In this document: in pieces, positions 1 to 7,567 of the stretch
Numbering within the stretch: the first letter of the stretch is position 1
Layout of the letters: each line of letters begins with the position of its first letter
Assembly: GCA_947581645.1 (NCBI GenBank)
Contig: CANPVF010000055.1
Location: 1-44,861, forward strand
DNA from: Candidatus Caribbeanibacter nitroreducens
GTDB lineage: Bacteria > Gemmatimonadota > Gemmatimonadetes > Palauibacterales > Palauibacteraceae
DNA: 44,861 bases
Reading direction: 5' to 3'
Position numbers and translations under genes: made by a program
The notes under the pieces: generated by a model
Database searches by the model: none
What the model was told of the DNA's origin: nothing
The model's input: only the letters and a program-made list of their open reading frames with translations

Positions 1-73
1 GACCGGGCCGCGAGGCGGCTCCGGACCCGGCCGGCCCGACTCCCGCTAGAGCCGAACCGAACCCCCGAGCTCC

Positions 74-1540
74 ATGTCCAGAACGCTCCCGATGCTCAGC
101 GACGGCGTCGCTCCTCCCGAGACGGAGGCAGGGCGCCACGAACCGCCCGACGACGCCCCGCGGGACAAGTGCGGCGTCTTCGCCGTCAGCGGCTCCGAGG
201 CGGCGGCCGAGCTCACCTACATGGGGCTCTACGCCCTGCAGCACCGGGGACAGGAGTCCGCCGGGATCGTCACCATCGACGACGACGGCGAGGCCCGATC
301 GCACCGCGGCATGGGCCTCGTGAGCGAGATCTTCGAGGACCCGGACATCCGGCAGCTCCAGGGCTCCACGTCGGTGGGGCACGTGCGGTACTCCACCGCC
401 GGCCACTCGGCCATGCGCAACGCCCAGCCCGTGCTGGTGGACTACCGGCGGGGGCCGCTCTCGCTGGCGCACAACGGCAACCTGACCAACGGGCTCGAGC
501 TGCGGGAGCGGCTGACCCGCGAGGGCGCGATCTTCCAGACGGACAGCGACTCCGAGGTGATCATCCACCTGATCTCCAACTCCCGCCGCGAGGCGGAGGC
601 CCAGCAGGTGGACGACGCCCTCACCCAGGTGACCGGGGCCTTCTCGCTGGTGCTGAGCATCGGCGACACGCTGTACGCCGCCCGGGATCCCCGCGGCTAT
701 CGCCCCCTCCTGCTGGGCGAGCTGGACGGCGCCACCATCGTGGCGTCCGAGACCTGCGCCCTGGACATCATCGGCGCCGAGTACGTGCGGGACGTCCAGC
801 CCGGAGAGGTGCTCCGGATCCGGGACGGCGAGGTGGAGCAGCTGCGTCCCCTGGAGCCCGAGGAGCCGGCCCCCTGCCTCTTCGAGCTCGTCTACTTCTC
901 CCGCCCCGACTCGCAGATCTGGGGCTGCAGCGTGGACGAGGCCCGGCGGGAATTCGGTCGGCAGCTGGCCCGCGAGCACCCCGTCGACGCCGACTGCGTC
1001 TTCTCGGTGCCCGACTCTGCCAACTCCTCGGCCCTGGGCTACTCCGAGGAGTCGGGGCTTCCCTTCGAGCTGGCCCTCATCCGGAACCACTACGTCGGCC
1101 GCACCTTCATCCAGCCGACGCAGGCCGGCCGCGACTTCAAGGTGCGCATGAAGTACAACGTGGTCCGGGACCGGGTGGAGGGGCAGCGGGTCGTGGTCGT
1201 GGACGACTCCCTGGTCCGCGGGACCACGAGCCGGGGGCTGCTCTCCCTGCTCCGGGAGGCCGGGGCCGAGGAGATCCACTTCCGCATCGCCTCGCCCCCG
1301 ATCCGCTATCCGTGCCACTACGGCATCGACATGCCGACCCGGGAGGAGCTCCTGGCCTCCGACAAGTCCGTGGAGGAGATCGCCGACCACCTGGGCGTGG
1401 ACTCCCTGGGGTACCTCTCCCTGGACGGAATGAAGGAGGCCGTGAGCGACTTCGGCCCCTTCTGCGACGCCTGCTGGACCGGCGACTACGACGCCCCGCT
1501 GGTCGACATCGAGGCCGGCTACGCGACGGTGGGGGCCTGA
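74..1540 (+). CDS. purF: Amidophosphoribosyltransferase (glutamine PRPP amidotransferase)
   Basis: This enzyme catalyses the first committed step of purine synthesis, making phosphoribosylamine from PRPP and glutamine in the cytoplasm. The 488-residue product has an N-terminal nucleophile glutaminase domain whose catalytic Cys33 starts the motif CGVFAV. The 32 residues before it would be a cleaved propeptide. The phosphoribosyltransferase domain carries the PRPP-binding motif VVVVDDSLVRGTTS near residue 375. Four cysteines (268 in PCLFELVYF, 414 in YPCHYGID, 464 and 467 in CDACWTG) match the ligands of the [4Fe-4S] cluster in Bacillus-type PurF, so this is the iron-sulfur form. The stop is followed one base later by the adenosine deaminase start, so the two genes are probably co-transcribed. 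No clear promoter is visible in the 73 bases upstream; transcription probably starts outside the window. Confidence 0.97.
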   Translation: MSRTLPMLSDGVAPPETEAGRHEPPDDAPRDKCGVFAVSGSEAAAELTYMGLYALQHRGQESAGIVTIDDDGEARSHRGMGLVSEIFEDPDIRQLQGSTSVGHVRYSTAGHSAMRNAQPVLVDYRRGPLSLAHNGNLTNGLELRERLTREGAIFQTDSDSEVIIHLISNSRREAEAQQVDDALTQVTGAFSLVLSIGDTLYAARDPRGYRPLLLGELDGATIVASETCALDIIGAEYVRDVQPGEVLRIRDGEVEQLRPLEPEEPAPCLFELVYFSRPDSQIWGCSVDEARREFGRQLAREHPVDADCVFSVPDSANSSALGYSEESGLPFELALIRNHYVGRTFIQPTQAGRDFKVRMKYNVVRDRVEGQRVVVVDDSLVRGTTSRGLLSLLREAGAEEIHFRIASPPIRYPCHYGIDMPTREELLASDKSVEEIADHLGVDSLGYLSLDGMKEAVSDFGPFCDACWTGDYDAPLVDIEAGYATVGA

Positions 1541-1541
1541 C

Positions 1542-2699
1542 ATGGACGGGACGGCTTCCGAACCGACTGCCGCGACCGACGACACCAGCCGCGCCCCGGT
1601 CCTCCCGGAGCTCGGTGCCGAGCCCACCGGGTCGGAGGAGCGCTCGGTGTGGGACACCATCCACGACCTCCCGAAGGCCGAGCTCCACGTCCACCTGGAC
1701 GGCTCCCTGCGGCCGGGGACGGTGCTGGAGCTGGCGGACGAGCACGACGTGGAGCTCCCGGAGCGCGACCCGGAGCGCCTGGCCGACTACCTGTACGTGC
1801 GCAACGCCGAGAACCTGGAGGACTACCTCGCCCGGTTCGAGGTCACCACCTCGGTCATGCAGCACGCCGGAGCTCTGGAACGGGTGGCGTACGAGCTCTG
1901 CGAGGACGCGGCCCGGGAGAACGTCCGCTACCTGGAGATCCGCTACTCGCCGATCCTGCTCACCGAGAGGGGCCTGCCGCTTCCCGAGACCGTGGAGGCC
2001 CCGCTGCGCGGCATCGAGCGTGCCAGGGACGACCACGGCGTCGAGGCGAAGCTCATCATCTGCGGCATCCGGAACATGGACCCGGACGTCTCCCGGGACC
2101 TGGCGGACCTGGCCATCGCCTTCAAGGATCGTGGCGTCGTGGCCTTCGACCTGGCCGGGGCCGAGTACAACTACCCCGCCAAGAAGCACAAGAACGCGTT
2201 CTACATGGTCCGGAACGCCAACGTCAACGCCACGATCCACGCCGGAGAGGCGTACGGTCCCGAGTCCATCCACCAGGCTCTCCATTACTGCGGAGCACAC
2301 CGCATCGGCCACGGGACCCGGCTGTACGAGGACGAGGACCTGACCCGCTACGTGCGGGATCACCGGATCCCGCTGGAGATCTGCCTCACGAGCAACGTCC
2401 AGACCCGGGCCGTGGACGGCTTCTCCGAGCACCCGGTGCGGGAATACTTCGACCGGGGCCTGGTGGTGAGCCTCCACACCGACAACCGGCTCATGAGCCA
2501 GACCACGGTGACCGACGAGTACTTCCGGGCCTGGAAGCACCTGGACTTCGACCTGGAGGAGATCGGCGACATGATGATCGCCGGCTTCAGGAGTGCCTTC
2601 CTCGAGCGGGACGTGAAGAAGGAGCTCCTGGAGGACGTGATCCCCACGGTCCGGGAGATGACCGGGGGCGCGGTGAAGCCCGAGACCGAAGTGGTCTGA
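1542..2699 (+). CDS. add: Adenosine deaminase
   Basis: This is a zinc hydrolase that converts adenosine or deoxyadenosine to inosine in purine salvage. The 385-residue protein has the amidohydrolase-fold metal motif HVHLDGS (His49 and His51), then IHAGEAYG, RIGHGTRL, CLTSNVQT and HTDNRLMS. These supply the usual third histidine, the catalytic Glu and His, and the metal-binding Asp. Where classical adenosine deaminases have an Asp-Asp pair, this one has Asp-Asn (TDNR). I recall the same variant in actinobacterial relatives, so I read it as a subgroup feature rather than loss of activity. About 35 low-complexity acidic residues precede the conserved domain. The start is set by the purF stop one base upstream. 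Pairing with purF joins de novo purine synthesis to salvage. Confidence 0.93.
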   Translation: MDGTASEPTAATDDTSRAPVLPELGAEPTGSEERSVWDTIHDLPKAELHVHLDGSLRPGTVLELADEHDVELPERDPERLADYLYVRNAENLEDYLARFEVTTSVMQHAGALERVAYELCEDAARENVRYLEIRYSPILLTERGLPLPETVEAPLRGIERARDDHGVEAKLIICGIRNMDPDVSRDLADLAIAFKDRGVVAFDLAGAEYNYPAKKHKNAFYMVRNANVNATIHAGEAYGPESIHQALHYCGAHRIGHGTRLYEDEDLTRYVRDHRIPLEICLTSNVQTRAVDGFSEHPVREYFDRGLVVSLHTDNRLMSQTTVTDEYFRAWKHLDFDLEEIGDMMIAGFRSAFLERDVKKELLEDVIPTVREMTGGAVKPETEVV

Positions 2700-3030
2700 G
2701 CGTCCGACCCGTTTCGCCGTCTCCGATCCGCCGGCCCACCGCGGGCCTCACAGCGGTGACACGACCCTCCCGTCCGTAACGCTGCCGTAACGACTTCGAA
2801 AGAGCACTTTCAGACCGGTTGATCCCCGCCCCCGGGGGGTCTACCATGCCGGCGTAGCGAGGAGAGGCGGGTGCACACTCTCCCTGTCGTTCCGACGACC
2901 CCCTCCCTCGAAGACATTCGGGTCCAGCCGAGATCCAGCTCACAGAAGAAGAGGACGCCGGATTCCCGACAGAGGGACCGCGCCGTTGCGAACCAGGCGA
3001 GCTCACGAACAACGAGGAAGCGATATCCAG
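2700..3030 (+). promoter_or_regulatory. Intergenic regulatory region upstream of the TonB-dependent receptor
   Basis: This 331-base gap between add and the receptor has no credible gene. It holds an 8-base direct repeat CCGTAACG at 2774-2781 and 2785-2792 (11-base period). A short inverted repeat follows (GAAAG, 4 bases, CTTTC) at 2798-2811. Next comes a possible sigma70-type promoter, TTGATC (2819-2824), 17 bases, TACCAT (2842-2847), whose spacer contains the palindrome CCCCCGGGGG (2829-2838). A start near 2854 would give a leader of about 177 bases. The promoter hexamers each match consensus at only four of six positions, so the exact start is uncertain. The repeats are directly visible; an operator role is inference. 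Confidence 0.4.
3014..3020 (+). promoter_or_regulatory. Ribosome-binding site that sets the TonB receptor start
   Basis: GAGGAAG lies 10 bases before the ATG at 3031. The ORF track begins 45 bases earlier at 2986, but those 15 residues are hydrophilic and would precede a textbook signal peptide. The ATG at 3031 gives the sequence MINRLTRRLG followed directly by the hydrophobic core. Confidence 0.6.
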
Positions 3031-6000
3031 ATGATCAACCGACTGACGAGGCGGCTCGGACGGGCGTCGCTGGCGGCGCTCGCGGGTCTGTGTCTGGTCC
3101 TGGCGGCGCCGTCCGCGCTCCAGGCCCAGGAGAGCACCACCGCGGGCTCCATCGTGGGCCAGGTGGTGAACCCGGACGGCACCCCGGCCACGAACGCCAG
3201 GGTCATCGTCACCAGCATCCAGCGCGGAACCACGAACGAGGTCCTCACCAACGACGAGGGCCGGTTCGTCGTGCCGCTGCTCCAGCCCGGATCGTACCGG
3301 GTGCGGGCCGAGAGCCCGCCGCAGCCGGCGGCAGAGCTCCCCTCCGTCACGGTGAACGTCGGACAGCGGACGACCGTGACGATGGAGCTGCGACCCGTCG
3401 AGGTGCAGGACATCGGCGTCGAGGTCGGCCGCGGCGGCGTGGACGCCGCCGAGGGTGGCGTCGTGGACCTGGTCACCGAGGAGCAGGTCAGCTCGCTCCC
3501 GACGCCCGGCCGTGACTTCACCGACTTCATCAGCCTCTCGGGCCTGGTGAGCAACCAGCCGGGCATCACCACCGGCGGGCAGTTCTCGATCGGCGGCGCC
3601 CGAACGTCGGGCACCAACATCCAGATCGACGGCGCCGACGCGAACAACAGCTTCTTCTCCGAGAACCGCGGCTCGTCGCGGGTGCCGTTCACCTTCTCCC
3701 TGGAGTCCATCCAGGAGTTCCAGGTCATCACGAACGGCTTCGACGTGGAGTACGGCCGCTTCAGCGGCGGCGTGGTGAACGCCGTCACCAAGAGCGGCGG
3801 CAACGAGTTCGAGGGGAGCGCCCACTTCTTCTGGCGCGACGAGCAGCTCACCACGGACAACTTCGACGGCACGTCGCCCACGGACTTCCAGGCCTTCCAG
3901 TTCGGCGGAACCATGTCCGGGCCCATCGTCGAGGACAAGCTGCACTACTTCGCGTCGGGCGACTTCCAGCAGTGGGACCAGCCCACCTTCGCGCTGACCC
4001 CGGAGCGGACCAACATCCACCCGGACACGATCCAGCGCATGAGGGACATCCTGGTCAACACCTACGGCTTCGAGCAGTCGTACATCGACGACCAGTTCGG
4101 GACCTTCACGGAGACCGAGGACCAGGCCAACCTGTTCGGCCGGCTGGACTACACGCTGAGCGACGACCACCGGCTCACGCTCCGCGCCAACTACTCTGAC
4201 TTCACGAACAGCAACGACCGTCTCTTCGAGAGCGGCCTCGAGGCCCGCACGGCGGGCTCCACCTTCGAGGACCAGGCGATCTCGGTGGTGGGGGAGTGGA
4301 ACGCCGTCTTCACCCGGGACGTCTACAACACGCTACGGGTCCAGTACTCGTACGAGGACCGACCGCGTCCGGGGAACAGCGACCTGCCGAACTTCGGCAT
4401 CCAGACGACGACCCGGGACGACGAGCCGGCGACGATGTTCTTCGGCGGCGAGAACTTCGGCATCACCTTCGCCAACCGGCTGGAGGAGAAGAAGATACAG
4501 GTCACCGACAACCTGACCCTCACCGCCGGTGACCACACCTTCAAGGTCGGCACGGACAACATCTTCACGAACATCCGGAACAAGTTCTGGCTGAACGGCA
4601 ACGGCCTCACGACGTTCGAGAGCCTGGACCAGTTCGAGTCGCAGTCGTCCGGATTCTACTTCCGCTTCACGCCGTCCACGGAGGACCCGCAGCCGCCGGT
4701 GGCGGACTTCGCCTTCAACCAGTACGCGGTCTACGCCCAGGACCAGTGGCAGGCCACGGATCGGCTCCTGCTCACGGCGGGCCTCCGGTACGACCTCATG
4801 AGCTATCCCGACGAGGGGCCGCCGCTGGAGAACGACGACTTCGCGCAGGCGGTCCAGAGCTTCGGCCTCTCGGTGGAAACGGTCCCCGAGGACACGGACA
4901 ACTGGGGACCGCGCCTCTCCTTCACGTACGACCTGCAGGAGGACGAATCGCAGGTGCTCCGCGGCGGCGCCGGCATCTTCTACGGGCCGATGCCCGGCGT
5001 GACCCACGGCAACGTGCTCCAGAGCACACCGCGTCCGAACCGCTTCTTCGGCTGCGTGGGGCCGAGCTGGCAGAACTACCGGAACATGGACGGCCCGGGG
5101 AACGTGCCCACCAGCGCGGACGACTTCGCCGCCTTCTGCTTCGCCGACACTCCCGAGATGACGATCTGGGGCGAGGACGTGGAGCAGTCCACCACCTACA
5201 AGGCCAACCTGGGCTACGAGCAGCGGCTGGCCGAGAACTGGCGGGCCAGCATCCAGGGGATCTTCACCCGGACGACCAACCTGTTCGGGGCCGTCAACAA
5301 CAACCTGGACACCGACCTGGAGGACGGAACCGGCTTCAGTAGACCCTCCGGTCGGCCTGTGTTCGTCAACCCCGACACCTACGATCCGACGCCCGAGGGG
5401 TCCGACATCGCTGCTGCGCGAGTCAACGAGGACCTGCGGACGCTGTACACGCAGGTGAGCAACGGCGAGGCGCGGGCGTACAACCTGAAGCTCGAGTTCC
5501 AGGGGAATCCCACCGAGGACCTCCGCCTGGCGGGCAACTACACGATGAACTTCGCCTACGACAACAGCACCACCGAGTGCTGCACCGGCAACGCCCTGCT
5601 CTTCGACACGCCGACGGCCGGCAATCCCAACTTCCTGGGCGACCCCGGCGACGACGAGGACGGATCCTGGGGGCCCTCCAAGACGCAGCGGCGCCACGTG
5701 GTCGTTCTGAACGCCATGTGGGACCTGCCGGCGGGCTTCGAGGTGAGCGGCATCTACCGCGGCCAGTCCGGCAACCCGTTCACCCCCTCCGTCAACGGCG
5801 ACCTCAACTTCGACGGAGAGGCGGAGAACGATCGGCCGTACCTGCCGGATCCCGACAATCCGGGCGCGTCGGGCTACGCGTTCGCCTCCAGCAGCGACCT
5901 GGATCGCTACCGGGGTCTGCTGAACGAATACTCCTGCCTTCAGGACGCCGTGGGGAGCATCATCTCCCGGAACACCTGCTCGAACCCCTGGTGGCACAGC

Positions 6001-6264
6001 GTCGACGTGAAGGTCAAGAAGACCTTCCAGACGGTGGGCGATCAGAGCTTCGACGTGATCGTCGACATGTTCAACGTCCTGGACGGCCTGGGGATGAGCG
6101 CCGGCGAGTTCGTCTTCCGCGAGGACGAGCTCTTCCAGGTCGAGGGATACGATTCCGACACCGACCAGGTCACGGTGAGCACGGGGCAGTTCGGCCGGGA
6201 GATCCCGGTGGGCTTCACCCCGTTCCAGTTCCAGGCCCAGGTGGGCGTGCAGTACCACTTCTGA
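3031..6264 (+). CDS. TonB-dependent outer-membrane receptor, Oar-like, with carboxypeptidase-regulatory N-domain
   Basis: This is a large outer-membrane transporter or adhesin-like receptor of 1077 residues; the substrate is unknown. A signal peptide (residues 1-32, ending SALQAQ) is followed by a carboxypeptidase-regulatory-like beta-sandwich at about 39-120 (GSIVGQVVNPDGTPATNARV, then DEGRFVVPLLQPGSYRV). The plug domain spans about 150-270 and includes FSIGGARTSGTNIQIDG and VEYGRFSGGVVNAVTKSG. The rest is a 22-strand-type barrel ending in an aromatic residue (VGVQYHF), as outer-membrane barrels usually do. Several cysteine pairs in predicted surface loops (for example TECCTGN, and the cysteines of EYSCLQD and RNTCSNP) could form disulfides. 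No TonB box was recognised. No SusD-like lipoprotein follows it, so it is not a SusCD polysaccharide pair. The gene stands alone between its regulatory gap and a strong terminator. Confidence 0.9.
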   Translation: MINRLTRRLGRASLAALAGLCLVLAAPSALQAQESTTAGSIVGQVVNPDGTPATNARVIVTSIQRGTTNEVLTNDEGRFVVPLLQPGSYRVRAESPPQPAAELPSVTVNVGQRTTVTMELRPVEVQDIGVEVGRGGVDAAEGGVVDLVTEEQVSSLPTPGRDFTDFISLSGLVSNQPGITTGGQFSIGGARTSGTNIQIDGADANNSFFSENRGSSRVPFTFSLESIQEFQVITNGFDVEYGRFSGGVVNAVTKSGGNEFEGSAHFFWRDEQLTTDNFDGTSPTDFQAFQFGGTMSGPIVEDKLHYFASGDFQQWDQPTFALTPERTNIHPDTIQRMRDILVNTYGFEQSYIDDQFGTFTETEDQANLFGRLDYTLSDDHRLTLRANYSDFTNSNDRLFESGLEARTAGSTFEDQAISVVGEWNAVFTRDVYNTLRVQYSYEDRPRPGNSDLPNFGIQTTTRDDEPATMFFGGENFGITFANRLEEKKIQVTDNLTLTAGDHTFKVGTDNIFTNIRNKFWLNGNGLTTFESLDQFESQSSGFYFRFTPSTEDPQPPVADFAFNQYAVYAQDQWQATDRLLLTAGLRYDLMSYPDEGPPLENDDFAQAVQSFGLSVETVPEDTDNWGPRLSFTYDLQEDESQVLRGGAGIFYGPMPGVTHGNVLQSTPRPNRFFGCVGPSWQNYRNMDGPGNVPTSADDFAAFCFADTPEMTIWGEDVEQSTTYKANLGYEQRLAENWRASIQGIFTRTTNLFGAVNNNLDTDLEDGTGFSRPSGRPVFVNPDTYDPTPEGSDIAAARVNEDLRTLYTQVSNGEARAYNLKLEFQGNPTEDLRLAGNYTMNFAYDNSTTECCTGNALLFDTPTAGNPNFLGDPGDDEDGSWGPSKTQRRHVVVLNAMWDLPAGFEVSGIYRGQSGNPFTPSVNGDLNFDGEAENDRPYLPDPDNPGASGYAFASSSDLDRYRGLLNEYSCLQDAVGSIISRNTCSNPWWHSVDVKVKKTFQTVGDQSFDVIVDMFNVLDGLGMSAGEFVFREDELFQVEGYDSDTDQVTVSTGQFGREIPVGFTPFQFQAQVGVQYHF

Positions 6265-6319
6265 CGGCCTGACCGGCGGCGCCGGCCGGGGCCCCGGTCC
6301 GGCCCGTCGACCTCATCGA

Positions 6320-6369
6320 AACGAGAAGCCCCGCGGCCCGTCCGGGCCTGCGGGGCTTTTCGTTTTTTC
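6320..6369. terminator. Bidirectional rho-independent terminator between the TonB receptor gene and fbp
   Basis: A 15-base arm AACGAGAAGCCCCGC (6320-6334) pairs with GCGGGGCTTTTCGTT (6350-6364) with one mismatch, and an inner GGCCC/GGGCC stem tightens the loop. On the plus strand the stem runs into CTTTTCGTTTTTT, ideal for ending the receptor transcript. On the minus strand the pairing is the same with a weaker T-rich tail, so it can also end the fbp operon that converges on it. Confidence 0.9.
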
Positions 6370-6431
6370 TACTGGTCCATTCGGGTCTCCGCGGAGACGT
6401 GCGGCCGCACGTCCCGGACGGACGGCACGCC

Positions 6432-7436
6432 TCAGCCGGCGGCCAGCCGCTCCTCGGCCAGCTCCACGTGGTCCGAGCTTCCGATGTACAGGGGCGTCCG
6501 CTGATGCAGGTTCTGCGGGTTCAGGGACAGGATGTCCCGCTCTCCGTCGCTGGCCCGACCGCCCGCCTCCTCGCAGATCATGGCCATGGGCGCGGCCTCG
6601 TACAGGAGCCGCAGCTTGCCCTCCGGATTGGCCCGGTTCCCCGGGTACATGAAGAGCCCTCCGTTCATCAGCGTCCGGTGAAAGTCGGCCACCAGGGAGC
6701 CGACGTAGCGGGCGGAGAAGCCGCCGCCGTCCCGCTCCCGTCCCGTCTTCAGGTGCTCGACGAGCCCCCGCTGGTCCTCCGACCACTTGTCGGCATGCCC
6801 CTCGTTCACGCTGTACACGCGGTCGCCGGGGTCCGGGATCCGGATGTCGCGGTGGGAGAGCAGGAACTCCCCGATGGACGGGTCCAGGGTGAACCCGTGG
6901 ACGCCGTTTCCGGTGGTGTACACGAGTATGGTGGAGGAGCCGTAGAGGATGTACCCGGCGGCCTCCTGTCGGTGGCCCGGCTGCACCAGGTCGTCCCGCG
7001 TCCCGTCCCGCCCCTGGCTCACCCTCTCGTGGATGGAGAAGATGGTACCGATGGAGATGTTCACGTCGATATTGGAGCTCCCGTCCAGCGGATCGAACAG
7101 GAGCGCGTAGTCGCCGGTGGGGAACTCCTCCGGGATGGGGAGCGGGTCCTCCTGCTCCTCCGACGCCATGACGCACAGGTGACCGCCGTGATCCATGGCC
7201 CGAAACACGACGTCGTGGGCGAACTCGTCCAGCTTCTGGACCTCCTCGCCGTGGACGTTCTGGCGGCCGGTCTGGCCCAGGATGTCGACGAGGCCGGCCT
7301 TCCTCACCTGCCGGTTGATGAGCTTACCGGCCAGCGCCAGGTCCTGGAGGATGCTGGAGAACGCGCCCGTGGCTCCCGGGTGGCGGCGCTCCTGTTCGAC
7401 GATGTGGCGGTCGAGGGTGACGACGGATCGGTCCAT
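6432..7436 (-). CDS. fbp: Fructose-1,6-bisphosphatase class I
   Basis: This enzyme hydrolyses fructose-1,6-bisphosphate to fructose-6-phosphate, the irreversible step of gluconeogenesis. The class I metal-binding signature FDPLDGSSNIDVNISIGTIFSI is intact, with MASEEQED upstream contributing metal-binding acids. The C-terminal half has YVGSLVADFHRTLMNGGLFMYP and the late EEAGGRASDG, both typical of the family. The ORF track starts at 7517. I chose the ATG at 7436 (MDRSVVTLDRHIVEQE), which gives 334 residues, close to the roughly 332 of the E. coli enzyme; the extra 27 residues would be non-conserved. No clear Shine-Dalgarno sequence is visible at either start. It is the last gene of the alr-to-fbp group and ends before the shared terminator. 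A separate weak promoter may lie just upstream. Confidence 0.95.
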   Translation of the reverse strand: MDRSVVTLDRHIVEQERRHPGATGAFSSILQDLALAGKLINRQVRKAGLVDILGQTGRQNVHGEEVQKLDEFAHDVVFRAMDHGGHLCVMASEEQEDPLPIPEEFPTGDYALLFDPLDGSSNIDVNISIGTIFSIHERVSQGRDGTRDDLVQPGHRQEAAGYILYGSSTILVYTTGNGVHGFTLDPSIGEFLLSHRDIRIPDPGDRVYSVNEGHADKWSEDQRGLVEHLKTGRERDGGGFSARYVGSLVADFHRTLMNGGLFMYPGNRANPEGKLRLLYEAAPMAMICEEAGGRASDGERDILSLNPQNLHQRTPLYIGSSDHVELAEERLAAG

Positions 7437-7500
7437 GGGGGCGGGGATGGTATGAGCGTGGCGCGTACTCTCACGAGAGGTCGAGCGGAACTGCGCCGGG

Positions 7501-7530
7501 ACCATACGCGTCGGCACGGTCCCGGGACAA
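7501..7530 (-). promoter_or_regulatory. Candidate promoter of fbp
   Basis: In the 131-base gap between comEC and fbp, the minus strand reads TTGTCC (7530-7525), 18 bases, TATGGT (7506-7501). Each hexamer matches the sigma70 consensus at four of six positions. Transcription would begin near 7494, leaving a leader of about 58 bases before the ATG at 7436. This is the only gap of more than 100 bases within the minus-strand group, which makes an internal promoter reasonable. The rest of the gap shows nothing notable. Confidence 0.3.
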
Positions 7531-7567
7531 GCCGGGCGAGCCGTCCGTCAGCGGTCCTCCCCCCGTG

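Noticed and set aside
2-49. Possible C-terminal tail of a gene upstream of purF, ending at TAG 47-49
   Set aside because: Only 15 codons are visible and they show no recognisable sequence; an upstream gene of the purine operon is possible but cannot be supported.
169-2343. 724-residue plus-strand ORF overlapping purF and add
   Set aside because: It is an Arg/Pro/Gly-rich shadow frame of two clearly recognised genes and has no domain signal.
2871-3515. Upstream ORF in the TonB receptor leader as a leader peptide
   Set aside because: It runs on into the receptor gene in another frame, has no ribosome-binding site and has Arg/Gly-rich shadow composition.
4333-6258. 641-residue minus-strand ORF inside the TonB receptor gene
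   Set aside because: The antisense frame of a high-GC gene stays open by codon bias; its His/Val/Leu/Gly-rich composition has no recognisable motif.
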